Positions 16,339-25,705 of a DNA stretch of 64,000 bases are shown in pieces. Within the stretch, counting starts at the first letter, position 1. Each line of letters starts with the position of its first letter. The translations under genes and the position numbers were made by a program. Below the pieces are notes generated by a model. That model saw nothing but the letters and a program-made list of their open reading frames with translations, searched no databases and was not told the DNA's origin. The stretch covers positions 1-64,000 of the forward strand of contig CAZDXB010000006.1 in NCBI GenBank assembly GCA_964509335.1, read 5' to 3'. This stretch comes from CAZDXB01 sp964509335 (GTDB lineage Bacteria; Bacteroidota; Ignavibacteria; Kapaibacteriales; UBA2268).

Positions 16339-19218
16339 TTATATAATCGCTTCCAGTTCCGCTTCGCTTTCTAATAGGACTTGTCTGGCTTTGCTTCCTT
16401 CGTGCGGCCCTACTACTCCGGCGTCTTCTAGTTCGTCGATTATTCTGCCGGCTCGCGCGTAGCCGACTTTCAACCGCCTTTGTATTATTGACACCGAGCC
16501 TTGCTGAAGCCTGACGACAAGTTTCGCGGCTTCTGCGAAATGCGGGTCTCTGTCGTCTTTTGAAATAGCCCCGCCTTCTTCGTTATTATCTATTAAGCTA
16601 GGCAGTTCGTAAGGGTGAGAGTATCCCGTTTGCTCGCCGATATGTTCGCAAATGGCTTCAACTTCGTCGGAACTGATGAAGGCGTTTTGCATTCTTTTCG
16701 GTTCGGGCGAGCCTCCCGGCAAGAATAGCATATCGCCGTTGCCGAGCAGTTTTTCCGCGCCCGAAGCGTCCAATATAGTTCTCGAATCGACTTTTGAAGC
16801 GACCAGATATGATATTCGGGCGGGGAAGTTCGCTTTGATTAAGCCGGTTATTACGTCCACAGAAGGTCTTTGAGTAGCCAAGACAAGATGAATGCCAACC
16901 GCTCTGGCGAGTTGCGCTAATCGGACTATCGGAGCTTCGATTTCTTTTGACGCCGTTAGCATTAAATCGGCTAGCTCGTCCACGATAACTACGATGTATG
17001 GCATTGGTCTGTGATTTAATTCGCCGTCTTTTTTCAGTTTCCCTTTTCGAACTTTTTCGTTGTAATCAGCGATATTGCGCTGTCCCGCCTCGGATAATAT
17101 GTCGTAGCGTCGGTCCATTTCCTCGCAAACGGCTTTTAATGTTATTACGGCTTCTTCGGGGTCGGTTATTATGTTATTATTGATGTCCGGCGAAACCGCC
17201 AAATAGTGATTTTCGAGATTGTTATATTGCGTTAGCTCAACCTTCTTTGGGTCAACGATGACGAATTTTAACTCGTCTGGTCTTTTCTTGTAAACAAGCG
17301 AAGCGATTATCGTGTTAATGCCGACGCTCTTGCCGGAGCCGGTCGAGCCGGCGATTAAAAGGTGCGGCATTTTTGCTAAGTCCGCGCAGTAAACTTCGCC
17401 TTCGATAGTTTTGCCGAGAGCCAAGGGCAATTTGAAATTGTTGTCTCGATATACTTGCGACTTTACTATCTCGCTGAATTTTACCATAATCGGGTTTTTG
17501 TTGGGTATTTCTATTCCGACTGTGCCTTTGCCGGGCAGGGGCGCTATTATCCTAATCCCTCTCGCCTTAAGAGCCATCGCTATGTCGTCGGCTAAATTTT
17601 CGATTTTGCTCACTTTGATGCCCGGAGCTGGAACGAATTCGTATTGAGTAACGACCGGTCCCGGAGTTACGTTTAATTTGTCGATTTCTATGTTGAAAGT
17701 TTCGAGTTTTTCTTTAAGTATTTTCGCGTTCATACTTAGTTCTTGGTCGTTTACGTCCGCTTTTTCGTTTTGTTCCGAGAGTAAATCTAATCCCGGCGGA
17801 ATGAAATTGATATCCTCTTCGTGTATTGCAGTGTTAATTGGGCAGTAAGCGGGTTCTTCTTCTTGTTCGTTCTTTTCTTCTTTTTGATTCACCGTTACCG
17901 TCAATTTTTTGTCGGTTTCTAGTTCGGTTTCGTCGCTCGTTTCTTTTTTGGGCGCCGTTTCTTCTGCCTCGCTCTCAAAATAATTTGTGTTTTCCTCTTT
18001 CTTCGGCGTATCTTTATTTTGTTTTTCAAGTAGCTCCCGCTTTTTCCTTTCTAAATATTCTATCGGGCTTTCGTTTTCTTCGTTTGTTTCTGTTGAGCTT
18101 TCTTCCGGCGGGTTATCCGATTCTTCAAAATTGGGTTCTATTGCTTCGTCGAAATCTTTTTCTATAGCGGGTTCGCTTTCTTCGATTACCGGTTCCGCTA
18201 CTGAATCGCTTGATTTTGGAGCGGTTTCTTTTGTCTCCGGCTGTTCTTCAGGTTTCGCTTCGCTTTTTTGTTTTTGGCTTACGAACAAGTTTCGTTTTAT
18301 GATTTTAGCCGGTTCGATGTCCGGCGAAGTAGCCGCGGTTCTTTTTTGTTCTGAACTGCTTTCTTTTTCGTCGTCTTGGCTTTCTGGGGTTTCGGTTTTC
18401 TTTTCTTCGTCGTTTATCTCGAATTGCGCCTTAATTTTTGAAAAATACTTATCGTTGAATTTGGAGAAAGCGGCGGCGATTTTTCTTATTAATTCATTGT
18501 CGCTCGACTTCACTTTATCGAATATCTGACCGACTTGTATATCGGCTATAAGGATAACGAATACGCTCCAAAGCATTATTACTAGTATAGTCGCACCGGC
18601 AACGCCTATTACGCTAGAAATAGTAGCGGCTATAAACATTCCAATAGCTCCGCTCCATTCTTTGGGGATTGAGGAGAATACGGAAATTTGTTGCAAAACG
18701 CCGATTGTGGCGCAAAAGAGAGTAGCGAACATTAAATACTGCGAGGTTTTTTTTATCAAATTTTCCGAAATTGAAAATCTGAAAAACAAATCTTTGGCGT
18801 AAAAGCCTAATATAATTGGGAACAAAAGAATTACGTAACCGAAAGTGGAATTGTAAAGAAAGTTGGAAACTAAAGCTCCCACGACGCCCAGCCAATTGTA
18901 AACGCTCTCGAATTTAGCGCGGACAAGTTCGTCGCCCGCCAACAGCTTCATTAAATCGGAGAAGGCGATTTGCGTCGCCGCCTCGTCTCTTGTATTGTAT
19001 GAAAGAAGCGACAGGAAAATAAATATCGACAGCGCGAAGAGCAGTATCGACATTATTTTGAATCGAACGCGAACGTTCTTTTCTTCCAATTCGGAAGAGC
19101 GTTCTTCAAATTTTGATTTTTTAGAAGCGTTACCGTTACCTGAATCCTTCTCGGACTTTCCAGAGCTATACGGCTTTACGCGGCGAATTACGACGTTTTC
19201 GTCGGCGTAAGTTTCCAT
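16339..19218 (-). CDS. ftsK: DNA translocase FtsK
   Basis: Septal DNA pump that clears and orients chromosome ends at division. The 959 residues begin with a basic stretch and about four transmembrane helices (about 55-225). A long Glu/Ser/Lys-rich linker follows (about 260-480). The motor has Walker A GSTGSGKS at about 622-629 and Walker B VIVDELADLM at about 738-747. The C-terminal winged-helix gamma domain at about 890-955 (VVRLQQGSVSIIQRRLKVGYARAGRIID region) would read KOPS-like sites. AAAGGGGG stands before the ATG. It is convergent with mscS. Confidence 0.96.
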   Translation of the reverse strand: METYADENVVIRRVKPYSSGKSEKDSGNGNASKKSKFEERSSELEEKNVRVRFKIMSILLFALSIFIFLSLLSYNTRDEAATQIAFSDLMKLLAGDELVRAKFESVYNWLGVVGALVSNFLYNSTFGYVILLFPIILGFYAKDLFFRFSISENLIKKTSQYLMFATLFCATIGVLQQISVFSSIPKEWSGAIGMFIAATISSVIGVAGATILVIMLWSVFVILIADIQVGQIFDKVKSSDNELIRKIAAAFSKFNDKYFSKIKAQFEINDEEKKTETPESQDDEKESSSEQKRTAATSPDIEPAKIIKRNLFVSQKQKSEAKPEEQPETKETAPKSSDSVAEPVIEESEPAIEKDFDEAIEPNFEESDNPPEESSTETNEENESPIEYLERKKRELLEKQNKDTPKKEENTNYFESEAEETAPKKETSDETELETDKKLTVTVNQKEEKNEQEEEPAYCPINTAIHEEDINFIPPGLDLLSEQNEKADVNDQELSMNAKILKEKLETFNIEIDKLNVTPGPVVTQYEFVPAPGIKVSKIENLADDIAMALKARGIRIIAPLPGKGTVGIEIPNKNPIMVKFSEIVKSQVYRDNNFKLPLALGKTIEGEVYCADLAKMPHLLIAGSTGSGKSVGINTIIASLVYKKRPDELKFVIVDPKKVELTQYNNLENHYLAVSPDINNNIITDPEEAVITLKAVCEEMDRRYDILSEAGQRNIADYNEKVRKGKLKKDGELNHRPMPYIVVIVDELADLMLTASKEIEAPIVRLAQLARAVGIHLVLATQRPSVDVITGLIKANFPARISYLVASKVDSRTILDASGAEKLLGNGDMLFLPGGSPEPKRMQNAFISSDEVEAICEHIGEQTGYSHPYELPSLIDNNEEGGAISKDDRDPHFAEAAKLVVRLQQGSVSIIQRRLKVGYARAGRIIDELEDAGVVGPHEGSKARQVLLESEAELEAII

Positions 19219-19280
19219 CTCTATGTCCCCCTTTATGCTGCAGCGAAACTTTACTTTACGTAAATATATTCAATTATTTA

Positions 19281-20036
19281 CTAAATATCAAAATTTTTCG
19301 CGTTTTTTATGTGAATTCCTTCGATTATTGGAACGACTGGATACTTATCTATGGTAAGGCAAAGGTCGATATCGTCTTCTTGACCGATTTTTTTGAGAAA
19401 CTTAGCGTGTTCTCTTTCTTTCAAATAATCGTGTAGATTTTCGCGATGGAGATTATATAAATCGCGAGCGGCAAGAGCCGTGTCCGTTATTTTGTATTCG
19501 GGGACGTTCTTGGCGATTGAGTCGATATAAGCGCCCGCGCACAAAGCGTCTTCGTATGATAGCCTGCCGTCGGAGCCGGCGCATAAGAAAACGATTTTGG
19601 CGTTGGAATTTTCTTTTTCGAGTTTGTCTTTTATGAGTTCGAGCGAAACGTTCAAGTTCGCGAAGCAGCCGATGATTCTCATTTTGGCTTGCTTGAATTT
19701 GTTGAAAATCTTTGTTCCGTTGCTTGTGGAAAGAATCACCGTTCTTTTGGATATTAGTTCTTCTTTGTATTCGGAAGGAGAGTTACCGGCGTCGTATCCT
19801 TCCGGTTTTACTCCTCTTTTTTCGCCTCCGATAAATCTTTTTGTTTTGCTCAAACTGTTGTAAATATTGCCGGCTTTTTCCGCGTTTTCGCAAGGAATAA
19901 CTTCCTCGGCTTTATTATAGAGCGCGGCGCATACCGTAGTGGACGCTCTAAGAACGTCTATCATTACGATATAGGAGTTGTCGAACTCTTTTTCTTCTTC
20001 CGCGAAAAACGGCGTAAAAAATGCGTCTATTTCCAT
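19281..20036 (-). CDS. comB: ComB-like 2-phosphosulfolactate phosphatase family protein
   Basis: A 251-residue member of the ComB phosphatase family. The signature elements are VMIDVLRASTTV (about 23-34), GGEKRGVKPEGYDAGNSP (about 70-87), STSNGTKIF (about 103-111) and the acidic 'CAGSDGRLSYEDALCAGA' pattern (about 152-169). In methanogens the enzyme belongs to coenzyme M synthesis. In bacteria homologues are common outside that pathway, and no other coenzyme M or sulfolactate gene is present here, so the real substrate is open. It lies 62 bp after ftsK on the same strand. Confidence 0.85.
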   Translation of the reverse strand: MEIDAFFTPFFAEEEKEFDNSYIVMIDVLRASTTVCAALYNKAEEVIPCENAEKAGNIYNSLSKTKRFIGGEKRGVKPEGYDAGNSPSEYKEELISKRTVILSTSNGTKIFNKFKQAKMRIIGCFANLNVSLELIKDKLEKENSNAKIVFLCAGSDGRLSYEDALCAGAYIDSIAKNVPEYKITDTALAARDLYNLHRENLHDYLKEREHAKFLKKIGQEDDIDLCLTIDKYPVVPIIEGIHIKNAKNFDI

Positions 20037-20132
20037 AATCTTCCATCGTCTTTTTTGAAAACGACAAATCTAATACGGTCTAATCAAATTTCCAAAATAG
20101 TTTTTATGTATGTGTCGTTATATGTATCGGCG

Positions 20133-23100
20133 TTAAAAATCAAATCCTAACGAAACAAGATAACGAGGCTTCGACCAATTATGATACAAATACGCCCAAG
20201 CTACGTCGAGTTTTAAAGGAAGACCTAGCAACACGGTTCTCAAACCTACTCCCGTACTCATAAGCAAGTTGTTGGGGGCGGCTTTTCCGTCGGCGTTTAT
20301 TTTAGTCGCTTTGAAAGACATCCAATCTCCGCTCCACGCGCCGCCTACATCTAAGAATACGTTTCCGAGAAAAGCTTGAGCTAAAGGAATAGGGGTAGCC
20401 ATAAACCAACCGATAAAGGGAAATCTGAATTCAATGTTTGTTAAGAAATATCGATGTCCGCTTAGCCTTCCTACTCCGAAACCTCTCAGCGGCATAACTA
20501 TAGACGAATTTATAAAAGCAAAGTCTTCGGGGTTGTTGAACGGCATTCTATCGTAAGAAAACCAACTGTTTATCCAATAGTCGGTGCCGCCCAAGTAGAA
20601 ATTTTGCGGATTCGGTCCCATACTCGCGCCGCCCGCGCCTCGAATCGCTATGCTCGAATAATCGCCCAATTGAATATAATGCCTGAAATCGCTGGTAACG
20701 CTCAAAAAGCCGACGCTTTCGGAGCTAAGTTTAGGCGTCCCTTTAAATCCGACAAAATATCTTGTGCCGCGTATGGGCGCGAACAGACCGTAAAGAACGT
20801 CGTCGTGAACGTATCTTCCTTCGGGAATAAAAAGCGTTCTGGTTATATTCGGTACGTCGTTTTGCAATACGTTCTCTTTGGCTAAGTTCTTCCAGCTAAG
20901 TCCCCATTCTATTCTGTTGAATAAATCGAAAGGATACGAAGCTCCGATTGAGGCGCCGTAATCGCGGAATCTATAAAGCGAATCCTCTCCGCTTGGGGAT
21001 TGTCCGTAATAAACAAATCCCGCGGCGTGATGAGCGGATATTAGGTAATCTATTATCTTTGGTTTATACTGATATGCGGCAAAGAAAGTGCTGTTTCGTA
21101 AGTCCATCATTAAATGGGCTTGCAACATTATCGTATGGTCGCCCAAAATATCGCTGAAGTACATCTGGGTGATGCCTTGGAAGCCCCAAAAGGTGCTGTA
21201 ACCGGGATTGCCGGAAATTAAGTCTGGGGTGAAAGTGATTTTATAATCTTTTTCTACGAATTTCTTAACGCTGTCGGTCGCTCCCTTCAACGCTTCTCTG
21301 TAATCTTCCTCTGATTGTTTTCTAGCGTCGGGATTGGGTTTTACCACTTGTTGCCGCTCGAATTCTACTTTGAATTCGCCGTAAGCTATTTCTTTTTCCT
21401 CTTCCGCTTTTTTGGCGGTGTCTTTGTCTAATTTAATTTTTTCTATGTAATCGGATTTTTTTATCAGCTTCTTTCTGTATTTTGTAAGGGGAATAGAATC
21501 TCTACTTTTCTTCGGGTCCAGCGGGTATCTTGACATAAAAATATCGTAGCCGCCGTTTACTTGAGCGCTGAAGAACAGTTTGCTGTCGTCTTTGGATAAA
21601 TTTATTTGAGCTATACCCGCAACGGAGTTTGTAATCGGGATTGACTTGCCGCCGTCAATGCTTTTTTTGTAAACGTTCAATATTCCGTTTTGGTCGGATG
21701 TATATAATAACGTTTTTTCATCTGAAGAAATCGCTATTGACTTTTTGTCGTATTTAGGCGAATTAGTAATTCTGTCGATTTTTCCAGTTTCTAAATCAAT
21801 ACTGTAAACGTCTTTTTGATTGTAATTGAAGTCCCATATATCAAAAGAGATTAGCGAGAAGTCTCCTTTTGTTTTGTCGCCTCTGTCGGAGAGGAAATAA
21901 ATACTTTTCGAGTCGGACGACCACACGGGGTATGAATCTGAAAAAACGTCGTTGTTAAGCAATCTGAACTCCTCGCTTTCCAAATTGTATATATAAATAT
22001 CGCTGTGCCCTTTTTGAGAGCCTACGAAAGCGAGTTTTTCCCCGTCGCCCGACCAGTTGACGGATGTTATCGACTTCAAACCGAAAGTAAGTTTTTTATA
22101 TTCGCCCGTTTTGGCGTCAACTAGGAATAATGCGTCTTTGCCGCCCGATTTCGCCGAAATGGCTAATCTTTTTCCATTCGGTCCCCAGGAGATACCGGGA
22201 GTAAGTATGTTCAAATCTTCGAAATCTTGTTGTCGAAAACTGCTAACGAGTTTTCTAGGCTCGGCGTCTTTTTTCTCTAAGTTTTTTATAAAAATGCCGA
22301 ATAAACCGCCGGGAGCCGAAATATAGGCTAGTTTTTTGCCGTCGGGGGATATCGCCGGGGACGTGTTGTAATAGCTCTTTTCTTCTTCAAAGTCCGTTAT
22401 TCTCTCGGCGAATTCTTTGGGATTTTCAAATTTTGTAATATCTGGCCAATAATACTTTTTCATAAAGTTTTTGAAATCCTCGGAAAATTCTTCGATGTCT
22501 TTGTTAAAAGAACTTTTAAAGGCGTCGTTTAGAGAGCGCTGAACTTTCAATCGATTAATCAAGTCCCCGATTCTTTCTCTGCCGTATTTTTGTTCGATAA
22601 ACCAGTAAAATGCTTGACCGCCCCTATAGGCGTAATAGCCGTTCATCTGTTTTAAGTCTCTTAGTTTTTCGTTTAAAGCGACGTCCCGCATAAACATATC
22701 AGTTTCGACGCTGTAACCGTCGAGGCTCTCGTATTCGCAAATTCCTTCGCTAATCCATATTGGTATTTTCCCCAAATTGCCGCTACTGAGGGCGGTTTGG
22801 AATGTGCCGCCGTAAAACATATCGTTCATAACTCCGTGGACTAGCTCGTGATGCAATGTATGTTCGAATTGCGAGTAGTCGCCTTGAAAAGGAACTACGA
22901 TACGGTTCTTCATCAGCTCCGTAACGCCTCCGACGCCTTCTGGCATAAATTGATTTATAACGTTTGTTTGCTGGAATTCGTTGTGAGTGTCGTAAACGAT
23001 GAGTTTGATTTTTTTGTTAATTCTATAATTCAATAGCTCTTGGACGGATTTCAACGATTCTTCGGCTATTCTCGCGGACACTTCCGCCAGATATTTGGAG

Positions 23101-23270
23101 CCGTCGTTGTAATAAACGTCGAAGTGTTCGGATTGTATGTATTTCCAATCGAAGGTTTGGTATTGAACTATGTTTTTGCCGAATCTTCCATAGCTTTGCC
23201 CGCTTAGTTGAGTTCCGATTATAAAAATCAAAATAGTTGCGAAACAGCGTCCTATAGTAGATAGTTTCAT
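20133..23270 (-). CDS. Signal peptide + peptidase MA-like + PD40 propeller + beta-barrel protein
   Basis: A 1045-residue envelope protein combining three modules. After a signal peptide (about 1-24) comes a gluzincin-type metallopeptidase domain with H141-E-L-V-H145 and a further ligand E175 in ISEGICEY. A TolB/PD40-type propeller follows (about 300-590), with repeats such as SPDGKKLAYIS, SGDGEKLAFVG and SSDSKSIYFLSDRGD. A charged linker is at about 600-670. The C-terminal part (about 680-1045) looks like a BamA/surface-antigen-type outer-membrane barrel, ending in aromatic YLVSLGFDF as barrel proteins do. Proteins of this layout occur in the FCB group and their role is unknown. A promoter is seen at 23305-23334. 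Confidence 0.85.
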   Translation of the reverse strand: MKLSTIGRCFATILIFIIGTQLSGQSYGRFGKNIVQYQTFDWKYIQSEHFDVYYNDGSKYLAEVSARIAEESLKSVQELLNYRINKKIKLIVYDTHNEFQQTNVINQFMPEGVGGVTELMKNRIVVPFQGDYSQFEHTLHHELVHGVMNDMFYGGTFQTALSSGNLGKIPIWISEGICEYESLDGYSVETDMFMRDVALNEKLRDLKQMNGYYAYRGGQAFYWFIEQKYGRERIGDLINRLKVQRSLNDAFKSSFNKDIEEFSEDFKNFMKKYYWPDITKFENPKEFAERITDFEEEKSYYNTSPAISPDGKKLAYISAPGGLFGIFIKNLEKKDAEPRKLVSSFRQQDFEDLNILTPGISWGPNGKRLAISAKSGGKDALFLVDAKTGEYKKLTFGLKSITSVNWSGDGEKLAFVGSQKGHSDIYIYNLESEEFRLLNNDVFSDSYPVWSSDSKSIYFLSDRGDKTKGDFSLISFDIWDFNYNQKDVYSIDLETGKIDRITNSPKYDKKSIAISSDEKTLLYTSDQNGILNVYKKSIDGGKSIPITNSVAGIAQINLSKDDSKLFFSAQVNGGYDIFMSRYPLDPKKSRDSIPLTKYRKKLIKKSDYIEKIKLDKDTAKKAEEEKEIAYGEFKVEFERQQVVKPNPDARKQSEEDYREALKGATDSVKKFVEKDYKITFTPDLISGNPGYSTFWGFQGITQMYFSDILGDHTIMLQAHLMMDLRNSTFFAAYQYKPKIIDYLISAHHAAGFVYYGQSPSGEDSLYRFRDYGASIGASYPFDLFNRIEWGLSWKNLAKENVLQNDVPNITRTLFIPEGRYVHDDVLYGLFAPIRGTRYFVGFKGTPKLSSESVGFLSVTSDFRHYIQLGDYSSIAIRGAGGASMGPNPQNFYLGGTDYWINSWFSYDRMPFNNPEDFAFINSSIVMPLRGFGVGRLSGHRYFLTNIEFRFPFIGWFMATPIPLAQAFLGNVFLDVGGAWSGDWMSFKATKINADGKAAPNNLLMSTGVGLRTVLLGLPLKLDVAWAYLYHNWSKPRYLVSLGFDF

Positions 23271-23304
23271 TTGCTCAAGTCTTCCAGTATTTTAAGATAA
23301 TTAA

Positions 23305-23334
23305 CAAAGATAATAAATTTTGAAACTTAGACAA
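23305..23334 (-). promoter_or_regulatory. FCB-type promoter (TTG-N19-TATCTTTG)
   Basis: On the minus strand TTG (23334-23332) is followed after exactly 19 bases by TATCTTTG (23312-23305). This is a full match to the -33/-7 promoter of Bacteroidota (TTG-N19-TAnnTTTG). It lies 35 bases before the start of the peptidase/propeller/barrel gene. Confidence 0.6.
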
Positions 23335-23481
23335 TCCAAATTCGATTTAATTTAAGCTTTAGCGTTAATTATATTTCCTAAAATATTCAATTTATTGAAA
23401 AAATTCTTAATTTTGTCGTTCTTAAAGACGAAGTTTTAGTTATATAATTGATACTGGAACAATAATTTTGATATAAGGACA

Positions 23482-25596
23482 ATGGATGGAAGCGAACAAA
23501 AGGTAGGAACTTTCGGTATATACTTTAGGAAACTGTTTTCTAAATTATCAGATAGAGTTATTGCCGCTATTAATAAGCTGAAGATGACTCAGCACATATT
23601 TATGATTTTAGCGGCGATTTGCATCGGTATTCTCGGAGGATTTGGCGCGATTGGGATGCGGATGTTAATAGATTCTATTTCGGAACTGTTCTTCGCGGGC
23701 GACGGAACTGTTTTGGAAAATATTATACAAGCGCCTTGGTACGTGAAGATATTGGCTCCCACTATAGGCGGTTTTTTGGTGGGAACTATCATATATTTAT
23801 TCGCTCAGGAGGCTAAGGGACACGGCGTTCCCGAAGTTATGCAAACGGTTTTGCTTAAAGGAGGCAATATTAGACCGCGCGTAGCTTTCGTCAAATCTAT
23901 AGCCTCTGCTTTATGTATAGGTTCGGGAGGCTCAGTCGGCAGGGAAGGACCAATAGTTCAGATAGGTTCCAGTTTAGGCTCTATGATAGGTCAGTTTTTA
24001 AAAGTTCCGTCTAAAAGGATGAAAACATTCGTCGGTTGCGGAGCCGCCGCGGGAATAGCGGCTACTTTTAACGCTCCTATTGCCGGAGCGTTATTCGCCG
24101 TAGAGGTTATACTTATGGACTTTTCCGCCGCGCAATTTTCGCCGATAGTTATTTCTTCGGTTATGGCTACCGTCGTAACGCATTATTTCGGTTTAGATTT
24201 GGTCGCTTTTCAAGTTCCCGGCTACGAATTAGTAACGCCTTTTGAAATTTTCTTGTACTTTCCTTTGGGAATAGTCGCCGGATTAGCTTCGTTTTTATTT
24301 ATCAAATCGCTCTACTTTTTCGAGGATTATTGGGAACGAAAGATAAAAATTCCCGATTATATTAAAGCCGGTATCGGCGGGGCTATGATAGGCGGCATCG
24401 CTCTGGTATTCCCTCAAATTATGGGCGTCGGTTACGATTCGATAGACTTTGCCTTAGCGGGCGAGACAATGTGGCATATAGCGCTGGCTTTGATATTCGT
24501 TAAAATACTGGCGACGTCTATTACTTTGGCTTCAGGCGGTTCAGGCGGCATTTTCGCTCCGTCTTTGTTTATGGGCGCTATGCTTGGACTGGCTTTTGGA
24601 GTCTTGGCTAATTACGCGTTGCCCGAATACACAGCCTCGCCCGGAGCTTACGCTTTAGTCGCTATGGGGGGGCTAGTCGCCGGAACTACGAGAGCGCCTC
24701 TAACTGCTATTATTATCGTGTTTGAATTGACTTTGGATTATAATATTATTCTCCCTCTAATGGTTACTTGCATTATCAGTATGATACTTTCGGCGAAGCT
24801 TTCCAGAGAATCGATTTACACTTTAAAATTATTGCTTAGAAATATTAACCTCAAAGACAGAGCCGAGTTAAATATAATTAAGTCCATTTTTGTAAAAGAC
24901 ATTTATACAAAAGACTTTGCTTCTATACCTAAAAACAAAAGGTTCGACGAAATAGTGGAGACGATGATTTCTAATAAAGCGCCGTATGTCTCCGTTAACG
25001 ACGAATACGGTAATTTTATGGGTTTGATTTCGCTTAATAATATTAAGGACTTGATATTTGAAAAAGACGTTCTTCAGAACATCTTTATAGCCGGCGATAT
25101 TTGCGATACAAACGTTGAAACGGTAACGTTGAATGAGGATTGCCGCTCGGTTTTGGAAAAAATGGAAAGGGACGGTTACGACGGACTGCCCGTCGTAAAT
25201 TCCGAGAGCGACAAAAAGCAAATCGGTATGGTCTGGCGTCAAGATATAGACAACGCTTACAGGGCGGAGGTTGAATATCACGAAATGACATCGCATTTAG
25301 CGGAGAAAATATCCATAGCAAACGCCGAGCACGAAGTGCGTTTTCTCGAAGGTTACGTAATGTCGGAAATCCCCGTTCCGGATATATTTGTCGGAAAAAC
25401 TATTAAAGAACTGAACGTGCGAGTCGAATACGGCGTCGAGATAATAACTATTAAATGCGCCAAGAAAAGCGGCGGTCAACCGAAAGCCATACCCAAACCC
25501 GATTACAAATTCACAGAAAACGATAGCGTTATTGTTGCCGGAAAAGTTGAGGATATAAACCGCTTAAGAAATTTAGCTTCGTCTAATTTGCTTTAG
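23482..25596 (+). CDS. ClC chloride channel/antiporter with CBS and TrkA-C-like domains
   Basis: A voltage-gated-type chloride channel or Cl-/H+ antiporter. The 704 residues start with about 30 cytosolic residues, then the ClC core (about 35-450). Selectivity motifs are GSGGSVGREGP (147-157, gating Glu E155) and GSGGIFAPSLFMG (about 353-365). Two CBS domains follow (about 475-600), and a final 80-residue domain resembles the TrkA/RCK C-terminal domain (IFVGKTIKELNV and ENDSVIVAGKVEDI). CBS and RCK_C domains usually bind nucleotides and gate the pore. It stands alone, divergent from the barrel protein. Confidence 0.93.
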   Translation: MDGSEQKVGTFGIYFRKLFSKLSDRVIAAINKLKMTQHIFMILAAICIGILGGFGAIGMRMLIDSISELFFAGDGTVLENIIQAPWYVKILAPTIGGFLVGTIIYLFAQEAKGHGVPEVMQTVLLKGGNIRPRVAFVKSIASALCIGSGGSVGREGPIVQIGSSLGSMIGQFLKVPSKRMKTFVGCGAAAGIAATFNAPIAGALFAVEVILMDFSAAQFSPIVISSVMATVVTHYFGLDLVAFQVPGYELVTPFEIFLYFPLGIVAGLASFLFIKSLYFFEDYWERKIKIPDYIKAGIGGAMIGGIALVFPQIMGVGYDSIDFALAGETMWHIALALIFVKILATSITLASGGSGGIFAPSLFMGAMLGLAFGVLANYALPEYTASPGAYALVAMGGLVAGTTRAPLTAIIIVFELTLDYNIILPLMVTCIISMILSAKLSRESIYTLKLLLRNINLKDRAELNIIKSIFVKDIYTKDFASIPKNKRFDEIVETMISNKAPYVSVNDEYGNFMGLISLNNIKDLIFEKDVLQNIFIAGDICDTNVETVTLNEDCRSVLEKMERDGYDGLPVVNSESDKKQIGMVWRQDIDNAYRAEVEYHEMTSHLAEKISIANAEHEVRFLEGYVMSEIPVPDIFVGKTIKELNVRVEYGVEIITIKCAKKSGGQPKAIPKPDYKFTENDSVIVAGKVEDINRLRNLASSNLL

Positions 25597-25705
25597 AGAC
25601 AGCTAAATAATTAAATCGCAATAATTTGTTTTTATTTTAACCAAACTTTTTTTTATTTTTGATTAATTATTAACAAAAGAACTTAAATCAACGTGGGAGA
25701 CTACT

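Noticed and set aside
19281..20036. Coenzyme M biosynthesis pathway
   Set aside because: Only the ComB-like gene is present; the family is common in bacteria that do not make coenzyme M.
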